NCBI RefSeq assembly: GCF_022647665.1 | Contig: NZ_CP071872.1 | Location: forward strand, 7,502,001-7,566,000 | Source: Streptomyces formicae | Lineage (GTDB): Bacteria > Actinomycetota > Actinomycetes > Streptomycetales > Streptomycetaceae | DNA length: 64,000 nucleotides | Reading direction: 5' to 3' | Shown here: piece by piece, positions 53,848 through 62,467 of the stretch | How positions within the stretch are numbered: position 1 is the first letter of the stretch | Layout: every line of letters begins with the position of its first letter | Notes under the pieces: generated by a model | What the model saw: only the letters and a program-made list of their open reading frames with translations | Databases searched by the model: none | What the model was told of the DNA's origin: nothing | Program-made: the position numbers and the translations under genes

Positions 53848-53961
53848 TGGTGCGCCGCCGGGTCAGCGAGGGCCAGCTCTCCCGGCAGTTCCCGGCTAGA
53901 GAAGTCGAGCGCCACTCTTCCTCGGAGGGCGGCGGCGCCGCCCGATCCCCTCTCTTGGGTG

Positions 53962-54377
53962 TCACGGAGCGACCACCGGTCCGAAGTCGGTGTCGTGGTC
54001 AGTCTGAAGCTCGAGGGCCTCGGCGTACTCATCAGGGTCGGCCTTGATCCGCGCCGTGGTTTCCATCCGGCCACCACTCCGTTCAGCGGGCCGAAGACAT
54101 CCGGATCAGCAGCGTCGCGGACGGCGTCCACCAGCTCTACGAGCATGTCCCGCACCTCCTCTTCGTCGAGGTGACGCACCCACGCGAAGATCTCGGGAAG
54201 CGCGAGGAGGAGGGCACGGGCCCCTTCGCCGGTCTTCACCAGCGCGGCGAACGTGTGGGCAATGGTGGTAACCGCGGCATCGCGGCGCTCTTCGCGTTCC
54301 AAGGTGGTGAGCACCAGGTCAGCGCCGTCGCGCCGCTCGATCCGCAGGCGCTCGGTCCTTGTGAGCCGCTCAGCCAC
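53962..54377 (-). pseudogene. Small regulator-linked hypothetical protein, frameshifted
   Basis: The corrected product is about 138 residues and follows a conserved Streptomyces type that ends ARIKADPDEYAEALELQ and TDHDTDFGPVV. In the present sequence the frame after GVVAGWK reads PRRGSRPTL and on to a spurious longer ORF. Adding one A to the AAA run (TTT on the plus strand at 54,060-54,062) restores the expected end and a TGA at 53,962-53,964. GTG 54,377 lies 13 bases after the ATP-binding gene's stop, so they form an operon. Function unknown. Confidence 0.6.
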
Positions 54378-54390
54378 GTCCCCGCACCGT

Positions 54391-54813
54391 TCACCGGAGC
54401 GTCAGCTCCGCCCAGACGGTCTTGCCGACCACGCGGTCCGTCACGCCCCAGGCCGTGGCGAGCGCCACCACGAGGAGAAGGCCGCGGCCCGTCTCGGCGT
54501 CGGCGGGTGGCGGGGTCACGGGGGCGGTCGGGACGCGCTCGCCCCGGGTGTCGGAGACCTCGATGCGGAGCGTGGGGGCCGACAGCAGCAGGCGCAGCTC
54601 GAAGTCGCGGCCCGGGATGCGACCGTGGGTGACCGCGTTCGACGTGAGCTCGGCCACGATCAGGGCCGCGGTGTCGGAGAGTTCGCTGTCGTACGGGATG
54701 CCCCACGCGTCCAGGCGATGCACGGACAGGTGGCGGGCGAGGCGGGCGCCTCGGCGGGTGGCGCTCAGGCGCTGGGTGAACTCGACCGTGGGCGTGGCGG
54801 TTTCGGCTTTCAT
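54391..54813 (-). CDS. ATP-binding protein (HATPase_c, RsbW-like)
   Basis: This 140-residue GHKL-type ATPase has an N box AELTSNAVTHG (about residues 54-64), a G1-like EVSDTRGE and a G2-like GRGLLLVVALATAWG. Its type commonly sits beside Scr1/DUF397 regulators in Streptomyces, as here. The ATG at 54,813 is favoured on length; GGTGA is a weak ribosome site. It diverges from the HTH gene at 54,949, sharing a promoter region of about 135 bases. Confidence 0.85.
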   Translation of the reverse strand: MKAETATPTVEFTQRLSATRRGARLARHLSVHRLDAWGIPYDSELSDTAALIVAELTSNAVTHGRIPGRDFELRLLLSAPTLRIEVSDTRGERVPTAPVTPPPADAETGRGLLLVVALATAWGVTDRVVGKTVWAELTLR

Positions 54814-54948
54814 GTCACCGAGCGTGTCCGGTCGCGAGTACCCTGACCAGGAGTGACGACGCGACGGAGCGTAGCCGTACGGGCACGGCCGGGGCGCTGT
54901 ACGGGTCGTCGACCGTGACCAGTGCGGCGAGCGAGGGCAGTACGGGGT

Positions 54949-55923
54949 ATGGCGGATGCGGAACGCGAGGAGCGGCCGGAGCGGCCCGTCGAGGAGGACG
55001 GGACGGCGCTGCTCTTCAACTCGCTCGGCAAGCAGATCAAGGTGTTGCGCGAGGCAGCCGGACTCAGTCAGCGGGAGCTGGCGGCAGCCACCCACTGCGG
55101 CGAGGCGCTGGTCTCCGCCATGGAACGCGGGGTACGGACACCGCAGCCGGCGTTCCTGCGGCTGGCGGACGAGGTGTTGGGGGCGCGGGGCGTACTGAAG
55201 GCCGCGATCCCGGACGTGGAGAAGGCGCTGGCGAAGGCGCGGACGCGGCATCCGGACTGGTTCCGGGACTACGCGAAGGCCGAGGCGGAGGCCCTCGCGG
55301 TGCATGACTACAGCAACCAGGCCATTCCCGGACTGCTCCAGACTGAGGAGTACGCGCGGGCCATCTTCACCCAACGGCGGCCGCTGCTCGACGAGCAGAC
55401 CATCGAGAAGCGTGTGGCCGACAGGCTCGCCCGCCAACAGATCTTCGAACACTGGCCAGCGCCGACATTCAGCTTCGTGGTGGAGGAGTCCGTACTTCAG
55501 CGGCCCATCGGCGGGGACACCGTTCACGAGCACCAGTTACGCCGCTTGCTCCGCATCGGCCGGCTGCGGACCGTAGAACTCCAGGTGATGACCACTGATC
55601 GCGAGGAACATCCCAGCATGGGTGGCGCGTTCATCCTGCTGACGCCCAAGGGGCGGCAGCAGGTGGCGTACACGGAGATCTACGGGCACTCCCGTCTGAT
55701 CACCGATCGAGATGAAGTCGGCGTCTTCTCCGAGCGCTATGGGATCATCCGAGCGCAAGCCCTCACGCCCCGCGAGTCACTGGCCCTGATCGAGAAGAAG
55801 CTGGAGAACGTCGATGAGCCTCGAACAGCTCCGCTGGTTCAAGAGCAGCTACAGCGACGGGGAAGGCGGTGCATGCGTCGAGGTCGCCGTCGAGTGGCGC
55901 AAGTCCAGCTACAGCAGCGGTGA
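54949..55923 (+). CDS. Scr1-type HTH regulator (DUF5753), tail possibly frameshifted
   Basis: The 324-residue regulator has an XRE HTH (KVLREAAGLSQRELAAATHC, then ALVSAMERGVRTPQ) and a DUF5753 domain (NQAIPGLLQTEEYARAIFTQ, VELQVMTTDREEHPSMGGAF). After LALIEKKLEN the remaining residues are arginine-rich and antisense-like and run over 110 bases into the DUF397 gene. Relatives usually stop near the end of that helix. A missing base near 55,808 would give an early stop at 55,815-55,817 overlapping the DUF397 ATG, but this is weaker than the other frameshifts. Start ATG 54,949. Confidence 0.85.
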   Translation: MADAEREERPERPVEEDGTALLFNSLGKQIKVLREAAGLSQRELAAATHCGEALVSAMERGVRTPQPAFLRLADEVLGARGVLKAAIPDVEKALAKARTRHPDWFRDYAKAEAEALAVHDYSNQAIPGLLQTEEYARAIFTQRRPLLDEQTIEKRVADRLARQQIFEHWPAPTFSFVVEESVLQRPIGGDTVHEHQLRRLLRIGRLRTVELQVMTTDREEHPSMGGAFILLTPKGRQQVAYTEIYGHSRLITDRDEVGVFSERYGIIRAQALTPRESLALIEKKLENVDEPRTAPLVQEQLQRRGRRCMRRGRRRVAQVQLQQR

Positions 55924-56071
55924 AGGCGGCGAATGCGTCGAGATCGCCACCTGCCCCACCACCATCCACATCCGCGACTCCAAGAACCCCGGCGGCCCCC
56001 AGCTCGCCTGCGCCCCCGCCTCCTGGACCGCGTTCGTCTCGTACGCCCAAGAGCGGCTCACACATGACTGA
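55814..56071 (+). CDS. DUF397 protein with duplicated N-terminal motif
   Basis: The 85-residue protein is the partner of the upstream regulator. It carries the core motif twice: WFKSSYSDGEGGACVEV (about residues 8-24) and WRKSSYSSGEGGECVEI (28-44). The rest of a single DUF397 follows (TIHIRDSKNPGGP; ASWTAFV). The first copy is only the opening strand, so this is an in-frame partial duplication. GGAG precedes ATG 55,814. Confidence 0.85.
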   Translation: MSLEQLRWFKSSYSDGEGGACVEVAVEWRKSSYSSGEGGECVEIATCPTTIHIRDSKNPGGPQLACAPASWTAFVSYAQERLTHD

Positions 56072-56085
56072 GGGAGGGCGGGGCC

Positions 56086-56329
56086 ATGTGGCCACGGGTC
56101 AACGGCATGCGCGCGTTGGAGCTCGGCACCGCCGGTGAGCTACGGGAGAGGCTGAACGCCCTCGTCCTGGCGGGGCAGAAGACCGCGACGATCGAGATCA
56201 GGAGGCGACCGTTCCCTCGATAAGTGGCGAGCCGGACACAAGCGCTTCTGGGACTCCGTCGGCACACCCGTCGACGACAAGACAACCCTCGCGTGCCTGG
56301 CCTTACAACTCGTCACGCCCGCGCAGTAG
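56086..56329 (+). pseudogene. ASCH domain protein remnant with internal deletion
   Basis: The first 38 residues from ATG 56,086 (MWPRVNGMRALELGTAGELR, then LAGQKTAT) match the start of actinobacterial ASCH domain proteins. The last part, read one base over, gives KWRAGHKRFWDSVGTPVDDK and TTLACLALQL with a TAG at 56,327-56,329. The central part of the domain, about 60 residues as I recall the family, is missing and the frames do not join, so this is a dead gene. ASCH proteins are thought to bind RNA. Confidence 0.6.
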
Positions 56330-56444
56330 GTTGCGGCAGTTGTTCGCATCGAGGTTCCTCGGACCCAGTGGGCGAAAATGACGCCCCCGGCCCGGGACTG
56401 GCATCCATCAGCCCATGGGCGCTGACGTGAGTGCCCTGTCAGGA

Positions 56445-56843
56445 TCAGTAGTAACCGAGCATCCCAGGGGAGTCGATGTCCACAGTGACGATCCCCGGCG
56501 GATACCGGTCCTCGCGAGCCGTGAGCAGGATCGACATGCCGGTGAACTGCGGACGGGGAGACGCGCAGTAAAGGGCGTGGCAGATGTCCGGGCCACCGAA
56601 GCCGTCCCGGACCAGCGTTCCGACGGTGACCGCGGCGACCGTGTCGAGGCTGTCGACGGCAACCGACGAGAACGCCAGGGCGGCGCGGGCGGCATCGGCG
56701 CTGTCCGTCTCGGCCTGCAACAGGCACAGGGCGGGGATCCACAGAGCGTCGCCAGGCGTCTTCGCCATGTTGGCCGCGAGCTGATTGAGGATCTTGTGAC
56801 CGTCGGCGAGCGCAAGGATGGCGCTCGTGTCGAAAATGATCAC
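56445..56843 (-). CDS. PIN domain ribonuclease toxin (VapC-type)
   Basis: The 132-residue protein opens with IIFDTSAILALADG, the first acidic residue of the PIN metal centre. AETDSADAARAAL (about 44-56) and GPDICHALYCA (about 84-94) carry the other acidic positions. It would be a toxin that cuts RNA. GTG 56,843 overlaps the antitoxin stop (GTGA), the standard arrangement. Confidence 0.8.
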   Translation of the reverse strand: MIIFDTSAILALADGHKILNQLAANMAKTPGDALWIPALCLLQAETDSADAARAALAFSSVAVDSLDTVAAVTVGTLVRDGFGGPDICHALYCASPRPQFTGMSILLTAREDRYPPGIVTVDIDSPGMLGYY

Positions 56844-57133
56844 GCGGCCGAGCCCCGGGCCGCGCGCACCTTCTCCGCAGCGATCTTGTAGATGTTGCCG
56901 AGGACGTCAGGCGCCTGGTCGAACTCGTCATCGCTCATGTCGGAGCCCATGTTCTGGCGGGCGGCGTCACGGTCAGCGCGCAGGCGCTCGGCGATCTGGG
57001 CTTTGGTGGGCTCCCGCTCCGCAAGCTGCTGTACGAGCTGGCCCAGCGTGAGGCCACGCTCGGCGGCGAGGACGGCCAGGTGGTCGCGGGCCTCACGAGA
57101 CACTTGAATCGTCGTTGATGCCATAGGGGTCAC
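56840..57133 (-). CDS. Antitoxin of the PIN toxin pair
   Basis: The 97-residue protein has a short ribbon-helix-helix-like start (TTIQVSREARDHLAVLAAER, then GLTLGQLVQQLAE) and a helical C-terminus likely to bind the toxin. GTG 57,133 has GGAGG at proper distance, while the ATG nine bases later does not, so GTG is preferred. It would autoregulate the operon. Confidence 0.75.
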   Translation of the reverse strand: MTPMASTTIQVSREARDHLAVLAAERGLTLGQLVQQLAEREPTKAQIAERLRADRDAARQNMGSDMSDDEFDQAPDVLGNIYKIAAEKVRAARGSAA

Positions 57134-57572
57134 TATAGCCTCCTTACAGCGCCCGCGCAGCTATCGGGTAATGCGCGCTGTCGCCGCCGACCCATGCCGA
57201 GCCGCCCACGCACGGCGGCGCTCTGGAGGGTCACATACCGAAGGGCTGGGAGAAGGGAACCGTGACTGTGCCCTCAAACACACCCCAGTCGCAGGGTTTG
57301 TCCGGATCGAGGTTCCCCCGACCCGGTGGGCCCGGCGCCGGCGCGCCACGGCCCTAACCAATGAAAGAACCTGGGAAAGAACCCCTCCAAACCCTCCCCC
57401 AGCCCCCTCACCGCCACACTCACTCACACGGGTGATCCGCCCCAACCTGGCTGGCGCATATGCCACTTCACAGTGCAGGCTCAGCTTCGACAACCGCACA
57501 AAATGACGGCCCCCGGCCGGGACTGGCATCCCGAACGAGGGCCTGACCAACAAGGAAGCAGCAACCTTCCCC
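57134..57572. other. Intergenic region with segments repeated at 56.3 kb
   Basis: No gene was found. Two segments, near 57,302-57,333 (GATCGAGGTTCC) and 57,499-57,531 (AAAATGACGGCCCCCGGCC, then GGGACTGGCATCC), recur joined together at about 56,353-56,414. The second is the leader of the downstream HTH-like gene. Confidence 0.6.
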
Positions 57573-58409
57573 ATGGCTCATCCGCAGCTTAACGCGCCCG
57601 CGTCCGCGGCGCCGCCGGTTCTCAAGCCGGGCGTCCAGCACCTCAATGTCCGGCACACGGATCGCTTCGTCGTGGTCGGAAACCACCTCGCTCAGCACAC
57701 CGGGCTCTCGCTGACCGCGATCGGGCTGGCGGTCCACATCCAGTCGCTGCCCGCCGGTGCGCGGATCTCGATCAAGCGGCTGGCCGAGCGCTTCCCCGAA
57801 GGCGAGATCCGGATCGCCGCCGCCCTGCGGGAGTTGGAGGAGCACGGGTACCTTGCGCGCGTTCAGGTGCGATTAGCGTCCGGCGTGGTGATCACGCTGA
57901 CGCTCTCGTACAACAACCCGGCGGCGACGCCCCCGGACGCGAACAGGCAGGAGCCCCAGGCACGGCCCGAACAGCCACCCCCGCCGCCGCCCGAGCCGGA
58001 GCGGGAGGCCGAGCCCGAGCGGGAGGCCGAGCCTGCCCCCTCAGCGCCCGCCCCCTCGCTCCTCGCCGGGCTGCGGCGCGACGACCCGCGCCTGATCCTC
58101 GCCGAGCGCGACGTGCGCCGTCTCACTCCGGCCGTCGAGACGTGGCTGGAACGCGGCATCGCCCCCGACGCCGTACGCCGCACCCTCACCGCCGGTCTCC
58201 CCGTGGGCCGCATCCCCCGCCCGGCCGGGCTCCTCGCCTACCGCCTGGCCGAGTTCCTACCCCTGCCGCTCCCCGCCTCCCCGGCGCCACCGCCACGCCC
58301 GGACCCCCTCCAGAACTGCGACCGCTGCGACCGCGCCTTCCGGGCGCCGCGGCCGGGTCTCTGCCGCGACTGCGACACGTCGCCGGTCGCGCCGGATCTT
58401 GCCGCGTGA
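57573..58409 (+). CDS. Winged-helix DNA-binding protein with zinc ribbon
   Basis: This 278-residue protein is of a type common in Streptomyces. Residues about 20-110 form a winged helix (LSLTAIGLAVHIQSLPAGAR, ISIKRLAERFPEGEIRIAAA, LRELEEHGYLARV). A proline/glutamate-rich linker, a helical region (RDVRRLTPAVETWLERGIAP) and a C-terminal zinc ribbon (NCDRCDRAF, then LCRDCD) follow. It resembles replication-initiator-like or regulatory proteins. The leader is the repeated sequence described nearby, and AAGGAAG lies well upstream of the ATG. Confidence 0.7.
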   Translation: MAHPQLNAPASAAPPVLKPGVQHLNVRHTDRFVVVGNHLAQHTGLSLTAIGLAVHIQSLPAGARISIKRLAERFPEGEIRIAAALRELEEHGYLARVQVRLASGVVITLTLSYNNPAATPPDANRQEPQARPEQPPPPPPEPEREAEPEREAEPAPSAPAPSLLAGLRRDDPRLILAERDVRRLTPAVETWLERGIAPDAVRRTLTAGLPVGRIPRPAGLLAYRLAEFLPLPLPASPAPPPRPDPLQNCDRCDRAFRAPRPGLCRDCDTSPVAPDLAA

Positions 58410-58481
58410 GCCGCGCTTCGACGGGGCTCGTACGGTGCTGAGGTCGAGGCTAGGCTGACGTGGGCACCCTTGGAGGACACC

Positions 58482-59063
58482 GTGAGCAGCATGAGCCCCG
58501 AGCAGATTCAGCGTATGCACGAGGTGGTCCAGCACCTCTCCGAGTATGCCGAGCACCTGGAGAAGGGCTGGAAGGTGGAGACGACGGACGGCGAGGTGAA
58601 GCTCGTCATGATGAGTCCGAACCTGCCCCACACCACCAATGTCGATGCCTTCCGCAACCAGATCAGGGAGCAGACGCCGGACATCTCGGCCGTCAACGAC
58701 ACCGACATGACAGACCCGGTGACCGGTCTGGAAAAGGTCCCGGACCTGATCGCGTTCCCCACCGAGGATGTCGACCCGCAGGCCGAGTCCGTCAACCCTC
58801 GCGCCGTCCTCCTCGTCATCGAGATCGTCTCCAAGAGCAACCCCAAGAACGACCTCGTCACCAAACTGGAGGACTACCCGAGGATGGGCATCCCCCTCTA
58901 CGTCGTGGTGGATCCCCGCAACGGCACCATCGCGGTCCATTCCGAACCGAAGGAGGGGCCCGACGGACTCAGGTACCGCTCCTCGATCCCCTACGCCTTC
59001 GGTGATGTCGTCCCTGCCGGCAAATGGACCTTCAACACCTCCGGACTCGTCCGCTACCGGTGA
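58482..59063 (+). CDS. Uma2 family endonuclease-like protein
   Basis: The 193-residue protein has the Uma2/DUF820 restriction-like core: VPDLIAFPTEDVDPQ (PD), VLLVIEIVSKSNPKN (E with K further on), then MGIPLYVVVDPRNG. These small nuclease-fold proteins are very frequent in Streptomyces with unknown substrate. GTG 58,482 has GGAGG; an upstream start at 58,470 lacks it. Confidence 0.85.
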   Translation: MSSMSPEQIQRMHEVVQHLSEYAEHLEKGWKVETTDGEVKLVMMSPNLPHTTNVDAFRNQIREQTPDISAVNDTDMTDPVTGLEKVPDLIAFPTEDVDPQAESVNPRAVLLVIEIVSKSNPKNDLVTKLEDYPRMGIPLYVVVDPRNGTIAVHSEPKEGPDGLRYRSSIPYAFGDVVPAGKWTFNTSGLVRYR

Positions 59064-59128
59064 CGCTTCACTGAGCGCTTCACGCAACTCGGTGGCGTCT
59101 GGAGTGGGGGTGAGGCAGGCTCACGCGC

Positions 59129-59428
59129 ATGGTTTCGATATTGCAGAACGTAGCGGTTGACTGTGCGGATGCCTACGAGCTGGCCCGGTTCTGGAGCAGG
59201 GTGACCGGCCGTCCGCTGCATCCGGAGGACAAGCCAGGTGACCTGGAGACTCAGGTACTGCTGGCGGAGGGCCCAGTTCTCCACTTCAACCAGGTGCCCG
59301 AGTCCCGTCCGGCCACGGTCACCGATGCACGCACGGCACCGCGCCCGCACCCCTTGGCCGGGGCTGCTGTGGATCAGATCGGCAGATCCCAGCCGGGCCC
59401 GTCCTCGGTACCAAGCCACACCCGCTGA
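59129..59428 (+). pseudogene. Truncated VOC (glyoxalase-like) protein
   Basis: The first 60 residues (QNVAVDCADAYELARFWSRV, then LHPEDKPGD and VLHFNQVPES) match the start of VOC family proteins. Such proteins are typically about 120-130 residues with a second half that contains a conserved DPEGNEF-like end. Here that half is absent: the frame runs on as low-complexity residues and overlaps the 3' end of tgmC antisense. Truncation at about 59,310-59,340 probably marks the edge of the inserted tgm block. Confidence 0.65.
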
Positions 59429-60516
59429 CCGGCGGCCGAGACCGTAATGCCGAATTCCTCCTGGTGGGGTTCGCCAGCGTCCTGCCAACGCTGCACCGCC
59501 CGCTCGACCCGATCCCACAAGCGCACGGGCCCGCGCTGCACGACGCTCCACCCCCCGTTGGCGTCGGGCACCGTCCGGGCCTGCGAACCGGTGGACACGT
59601 CCCAGAGGATCTGTTCCGCTCCTGTCCCCATGCGCTCAGCCGAGGGTGCCGCGAGCTGTGCGACCCAACCGCCGGTCCAGTTGTCGAGCTTCGCGGGATC
59701 GATCTGGCTCGGGCGCTCGTCTCCGGGCAGCAGGGCCAGTGTCGGGCGGGGCGGTCGGTCGTGGGGTCGGGCGATCATGAAGCTGGTGTACCCGGGCAGG
59801 AACCTGCCCCTGGCCTGTCCGGGGCCGGTGACATCGAGCAGCGCGAGGGCGTTGGCATAGCTCCACCCGGACAGGGTGACCAGGATCTTTCCGCCCGGCC
59901 TGACCTGGTGCAGCCACGGGAGCGGGATGTACCGGACCGAACAGGTGGCGATGAGCCGGTCATACTGTCCGCCGTCCGGGTCGCCGCGCAGCCCGTCACC
60001 GATGATCAGCCGGGGCGCGAAACCGGCCACCTTGAGCGCCGCAGCCGCAGCCCCGCCCACCACCGGGTCGTACTCGATGCTGGTGAGGTTGGCGTCCCCG
60101 AGACGATGCGCGCCGAGGGCAGTCGAGTAGCCCGTGCCCGTGCCGATCTCCAACACCCGGTATCCGACCTCGGCGCCGAGCTGGTGCCACATGCGCAACA
60201 CCAGCGACGGCAGGGTGGACGACGACGAGGGGGAGCCGGGCACGGTCCCCTCGGTCACGTCGTCGGGCCTGATCCGGCCGTCGAGTTGAGTGATCAGCGT
60301 TTCGTCGGAGTAGACCCCCTCCAGCCATGCAGGCTCGCCCTCACGGACGGGGCGGTAGGTGGTCGGAACGCTGCCCACCACGGCCAGGAAATAGGAGCCC
60401 GTGAACAGCTCGCGGGGCACCGCCCTGGCCGCACTGCTCCACTCGGGATCCGTGAGGGTGCCGTCCTCGGTGAGGCTGTCCGCGAGTGCGGCGCGAAGCT
60501 GAGTCGCTGTGTTCAC
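59374..60516 (-). CDS. tgmC: ATP-grasp RiPP-system methyltransferase (PIMT-like)
   Basis: The 380-residue enzyme is of the PIMT-like family that accompanies ATP-grasp RiPP maturases. Motif I is RVLEIGTGTGYSTALGAHRL (about residues 118-137). An N-terminal VPRELFTGSYFLAVVGSVPT, a short Ser-rich insert (PGSPSSSST) and a C-terminal domain complete it. Related enzymes methylate Asp side chains of graspetides, leading to aspartimide, as in fuscimiditide. GTG 60,516 overlaps the tgmB stop (GTGA). Confidence 0.88.
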   Translation of the reverse strand: MNTATQLRAALADSLTEDGTLTDPEWSSAARAVPRELFTGSYFLAVVGSVPTTYRPVREGEPAWLEGVYSDETLITQLDGRIRPDDVTEGTVPGSPSSSSTLPSLVLRMWHQLGAEVGYRVLEIGTGTGYSTALGAHRLGDANLTSIEYDPVVGGAAAAALKVAGFAPRLIIGDGLRGDPDGGQYDRLIATCSVRYIPLPWLHQVRPGGKILVTLSGWSYANALALLDVTGPGQARGRFLPGYTSFMIARPHDRPPRPTLALLPGDERPSQIDPAKLDNWTGGWVAQLAAPSAERMGTGAEQILWDVSTGSQARTVPDANGGWSVVQRGPVRLWDRVERAVQRWQDAGEPHQEEFGITVSAAGQRVWLGTEDGPGWDLPI

Positions 60517-61476
60517 GTGTCGGGGCCCTTCTCCAGTTGGTCGGCGATGGCGAGGGCGATAGCTGCGGTGGTTACGTCCGGCTGCCACGCCCATTGGCCG
60601 TTCGGGTTGCACTCAAGGAAGTACCAGTCACCGGAGGCGGTTACGGCGAAATCGAACGCGCCGTAGATCAAACGGAGTTCAGCGAGGTACGTCGCGACCG
60701 CACGCGCGACAGACCTCGGCACCTCGACCGACGCGCACGTCATCAGCTCTTGACGGTAACGCCAGTCGAGATCCGGGCTTTCGATGCGGACCCCGAACAG
60801 TCGGTCGCCTACGGCGGTCACCCGCACGTCGAAAACCTTGTCCACCTTGGTCTGGAACATGTGGGGGCACACGGACACGGCATCGGTGATCTCGGCTCCG
60901 TGCACCTCCCGGACCCAGACGCTGTGCGGCTGGTCGCCAACGCGGTACGGCGTGTTCCACAGCGGCTTGTAGACCACTCCGCCAGGGTGCGACGTGACGA
61001 ACTCCCTCGCCTCCTCCGGGTCGTTAGTGATCACCGTGTCAGGCACCAGGAATCCGCAGCGTTGCGCGGTCGAAAGCTGCGACGGCTTGAACTCGGCAGC
61101 CCGGTTGTTCCACGGGTGGTTGACGTAGCGCGCTCCGGGCAGGGACGCGAGGATGCCCCCTGCGCCCCACAATGCTTGTTCTGCGGCGAACCGGCGGTCC
61201 TGTTCGCCGAGCCCGGGTGCACCCCCGTAGGGAGAGGGCCTGCGTACCCAGACCGACCGAACGCGGTTGGTGTCGAGGTCCCCGGCTTAGCGTGCGCAGG
61301 GTGCCCCGCTGCTCGCCCGTGCGGTATATGGCGGTCAGCGAGGCACTTGCGTGCAGGTCGGCGCCGGGGTCGAGACGGACCACAGGAATCCGGCGCTCGG
61401 AGAGAAGCCGCAACACCACGTCCGCTGTCGCGTCGTAAGAATTGGTCAGCACCAGTACCGACCTGCGGTCACCCAT
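60513..61476 (-). pseudogene. tgmB: ATP-grasp RiPP maturase, frameshifted
   Basis: The corrected protein would be about 320 residues. The N-terminus reads SVLVLTNSYDATADVVLRLL and RRIPVVRLDPGAD. The C-terminal part reads YVNHPWNNRAAEFKPSQLST, HPGGVVYKPLWNTP and YGAFDFAVTASGDWYFLECN, then PNGQW, the ATP-grasp metal/phosphate site. After GTLRTLS the frame goes off. Removing one G from the GGGG run (C4 on plus at 61,280-61,283) gives RDLDTNRVRSVWVRRPS and joins the two parts. The ligase forms ester or amide cross-links between acidic and hydroxyl/lysine side chains of TgmA. The ATG at 61,476 overlaps the tgmA stop. Call it broken only if the indel is real. Confidence 0.82.
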
Positions 61477-61748
61477 CAGTCGGAACTCTGGTCCTGGTCG
61501 TAGGACTCGGTGCTGTCCGCGTCGGTCGCGCCGCCCGGACCCGACCCGTCACCGGGTGTGGTCGTCGTGGGTGTCAGACCGCTCGTGCTGGTGCCGTGGC
61601 TACCCAGTTCGACCGTCCGGCCGTACTCGTCCACGATCACTGCGATCTGCGTCTCGAGGTCGATCACGGGCGTGTACTGCGGAACCGTGGTGGTGGCCGC
61701 ATACGGCCTCATTCGCTGCGTGCCCCACGGTGCGGGCGTCTGCGTCAT
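61476..61748 (-). CDS. tgmA: ATP-grasp-modified RiPP precursor
   Basis: The 90-residue peptide has the conserved leader of this family: PWGTQRMRPYAATTTVPQYT then LETQIAVIVDEYGRTVELG and HGT. A threonine/serine- and acid-rich core follows (TSGLTPTTTTPGDGSGPGG, then DADSTESYDQDQSSD). The alternating hydroxyl and acidic residues are the material of an ATP-grasp ligase. GGAGG is eleven bases before ATG 61,748; the stop overlaps tgmB (TGATG). Confidence 0.9.
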   Translation of the reverse strand: MTQTPAPWGTQRMRPYAATTTVPQYTPVIDLETQIAVIVDEYGRTVELGSHGTSTSGLTPTTTTPGDGSGPGGATDADSTESYDQDQSSD

Positions 61749-62082
61749 CTGTTCTGCGCCTCCGTTTCCTGGTGGTGCTGACAGTTCAATAGCTCGGGCC
61801 AGACGACCCAAGCTGTCAATCCCGCCCCGGCCGCTCGACCTGTCCAGGGTTTCCACCACCGGGGCGGGAGTTGGAGCCCGTCCCCCTCGCCGGCCTGTGC
61901 ACTCAGCACGGGGGAAGCTGTGCAGCACAGTGAGGGGGACGGGAGATCAGAGCCGCCGTACTGGTCCCAGCACCCGCGCGGGGAGTCAGCGTAAGGCCCG
62001 TCCGGGTCGTCTATGAGGCTCACAAGCTGCGGAGCCGGGAGAGAGCACGTGGGGCGTCGATGGTGTCGCGCCGGAGTGACGG
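61749..62082. other. Upstream region of tgmA, no gene seen
   Basis: This 334-base stretch has no credible coding or RNA gene. It should hold the promoter of the tgm operon, which reads leftwards. Confidence 0.5.
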
Positions 62083-62295
62083 TCATCGGTGGGCGTCCGC
62101 GAGGTGCCGGCACAACCTCACGTTGCAGTCACTCACGCAGCTACCGTCACCGTTCGCCTTGGCGTGGTCGCGGTCCATGGCGACCTTGTCGCAGTGCGCA
62201 CATCCGGCGACAGGGTGAGGAATCGGCAGCGGCCCCAATGGCAGGGCGTCGGTCCTCCCTGTGGTGCTTGCGTGCGTCGTGGTCTTACTCGCCAT
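62083..62295 (-). CDS. Small Cys-rich protein linked to HTH/TPR loci
   Basis: The 70-residue protein ends VAGCAHCDKVAMDRDHAKAN, then GDGSCVSDCNVRLCRHL. It resembles a conserved Streptomyces small protein (GCxxCxxLAxxRxxAxxxGD, SxxTDxNV-type) found next to HTH/TPR regulators. A CxxC and later Cys/His suggest metal binding. The ATG at 62,295 gives the family-like start. It diverges from the HTH gene at 62,468. Confidence 0.6.
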   Translation of the reverse strand: MASKTTTHASTTGRTDALPLGPLPIPHPVAGCAHCDKVAMDRDHAKANGDGSCVSDCNVRLCRHLADAHR

Positions 62296-62467
62296 GGTCA
62301 CCAACCCACTGTTCGAACAAGTCCGCTTCGGCTGTTGCCTGTTGATCCACGAAAGCGCGACCGACGCCGTGTGACCACGGCAGAAAGGCCGCAGTTTCGC
62401 CGCACGCTGGCCGCACTGGCTACGCTGGCCAGGGAAGACGCACCGGCGCGAGAGGGGACGGGCCACG

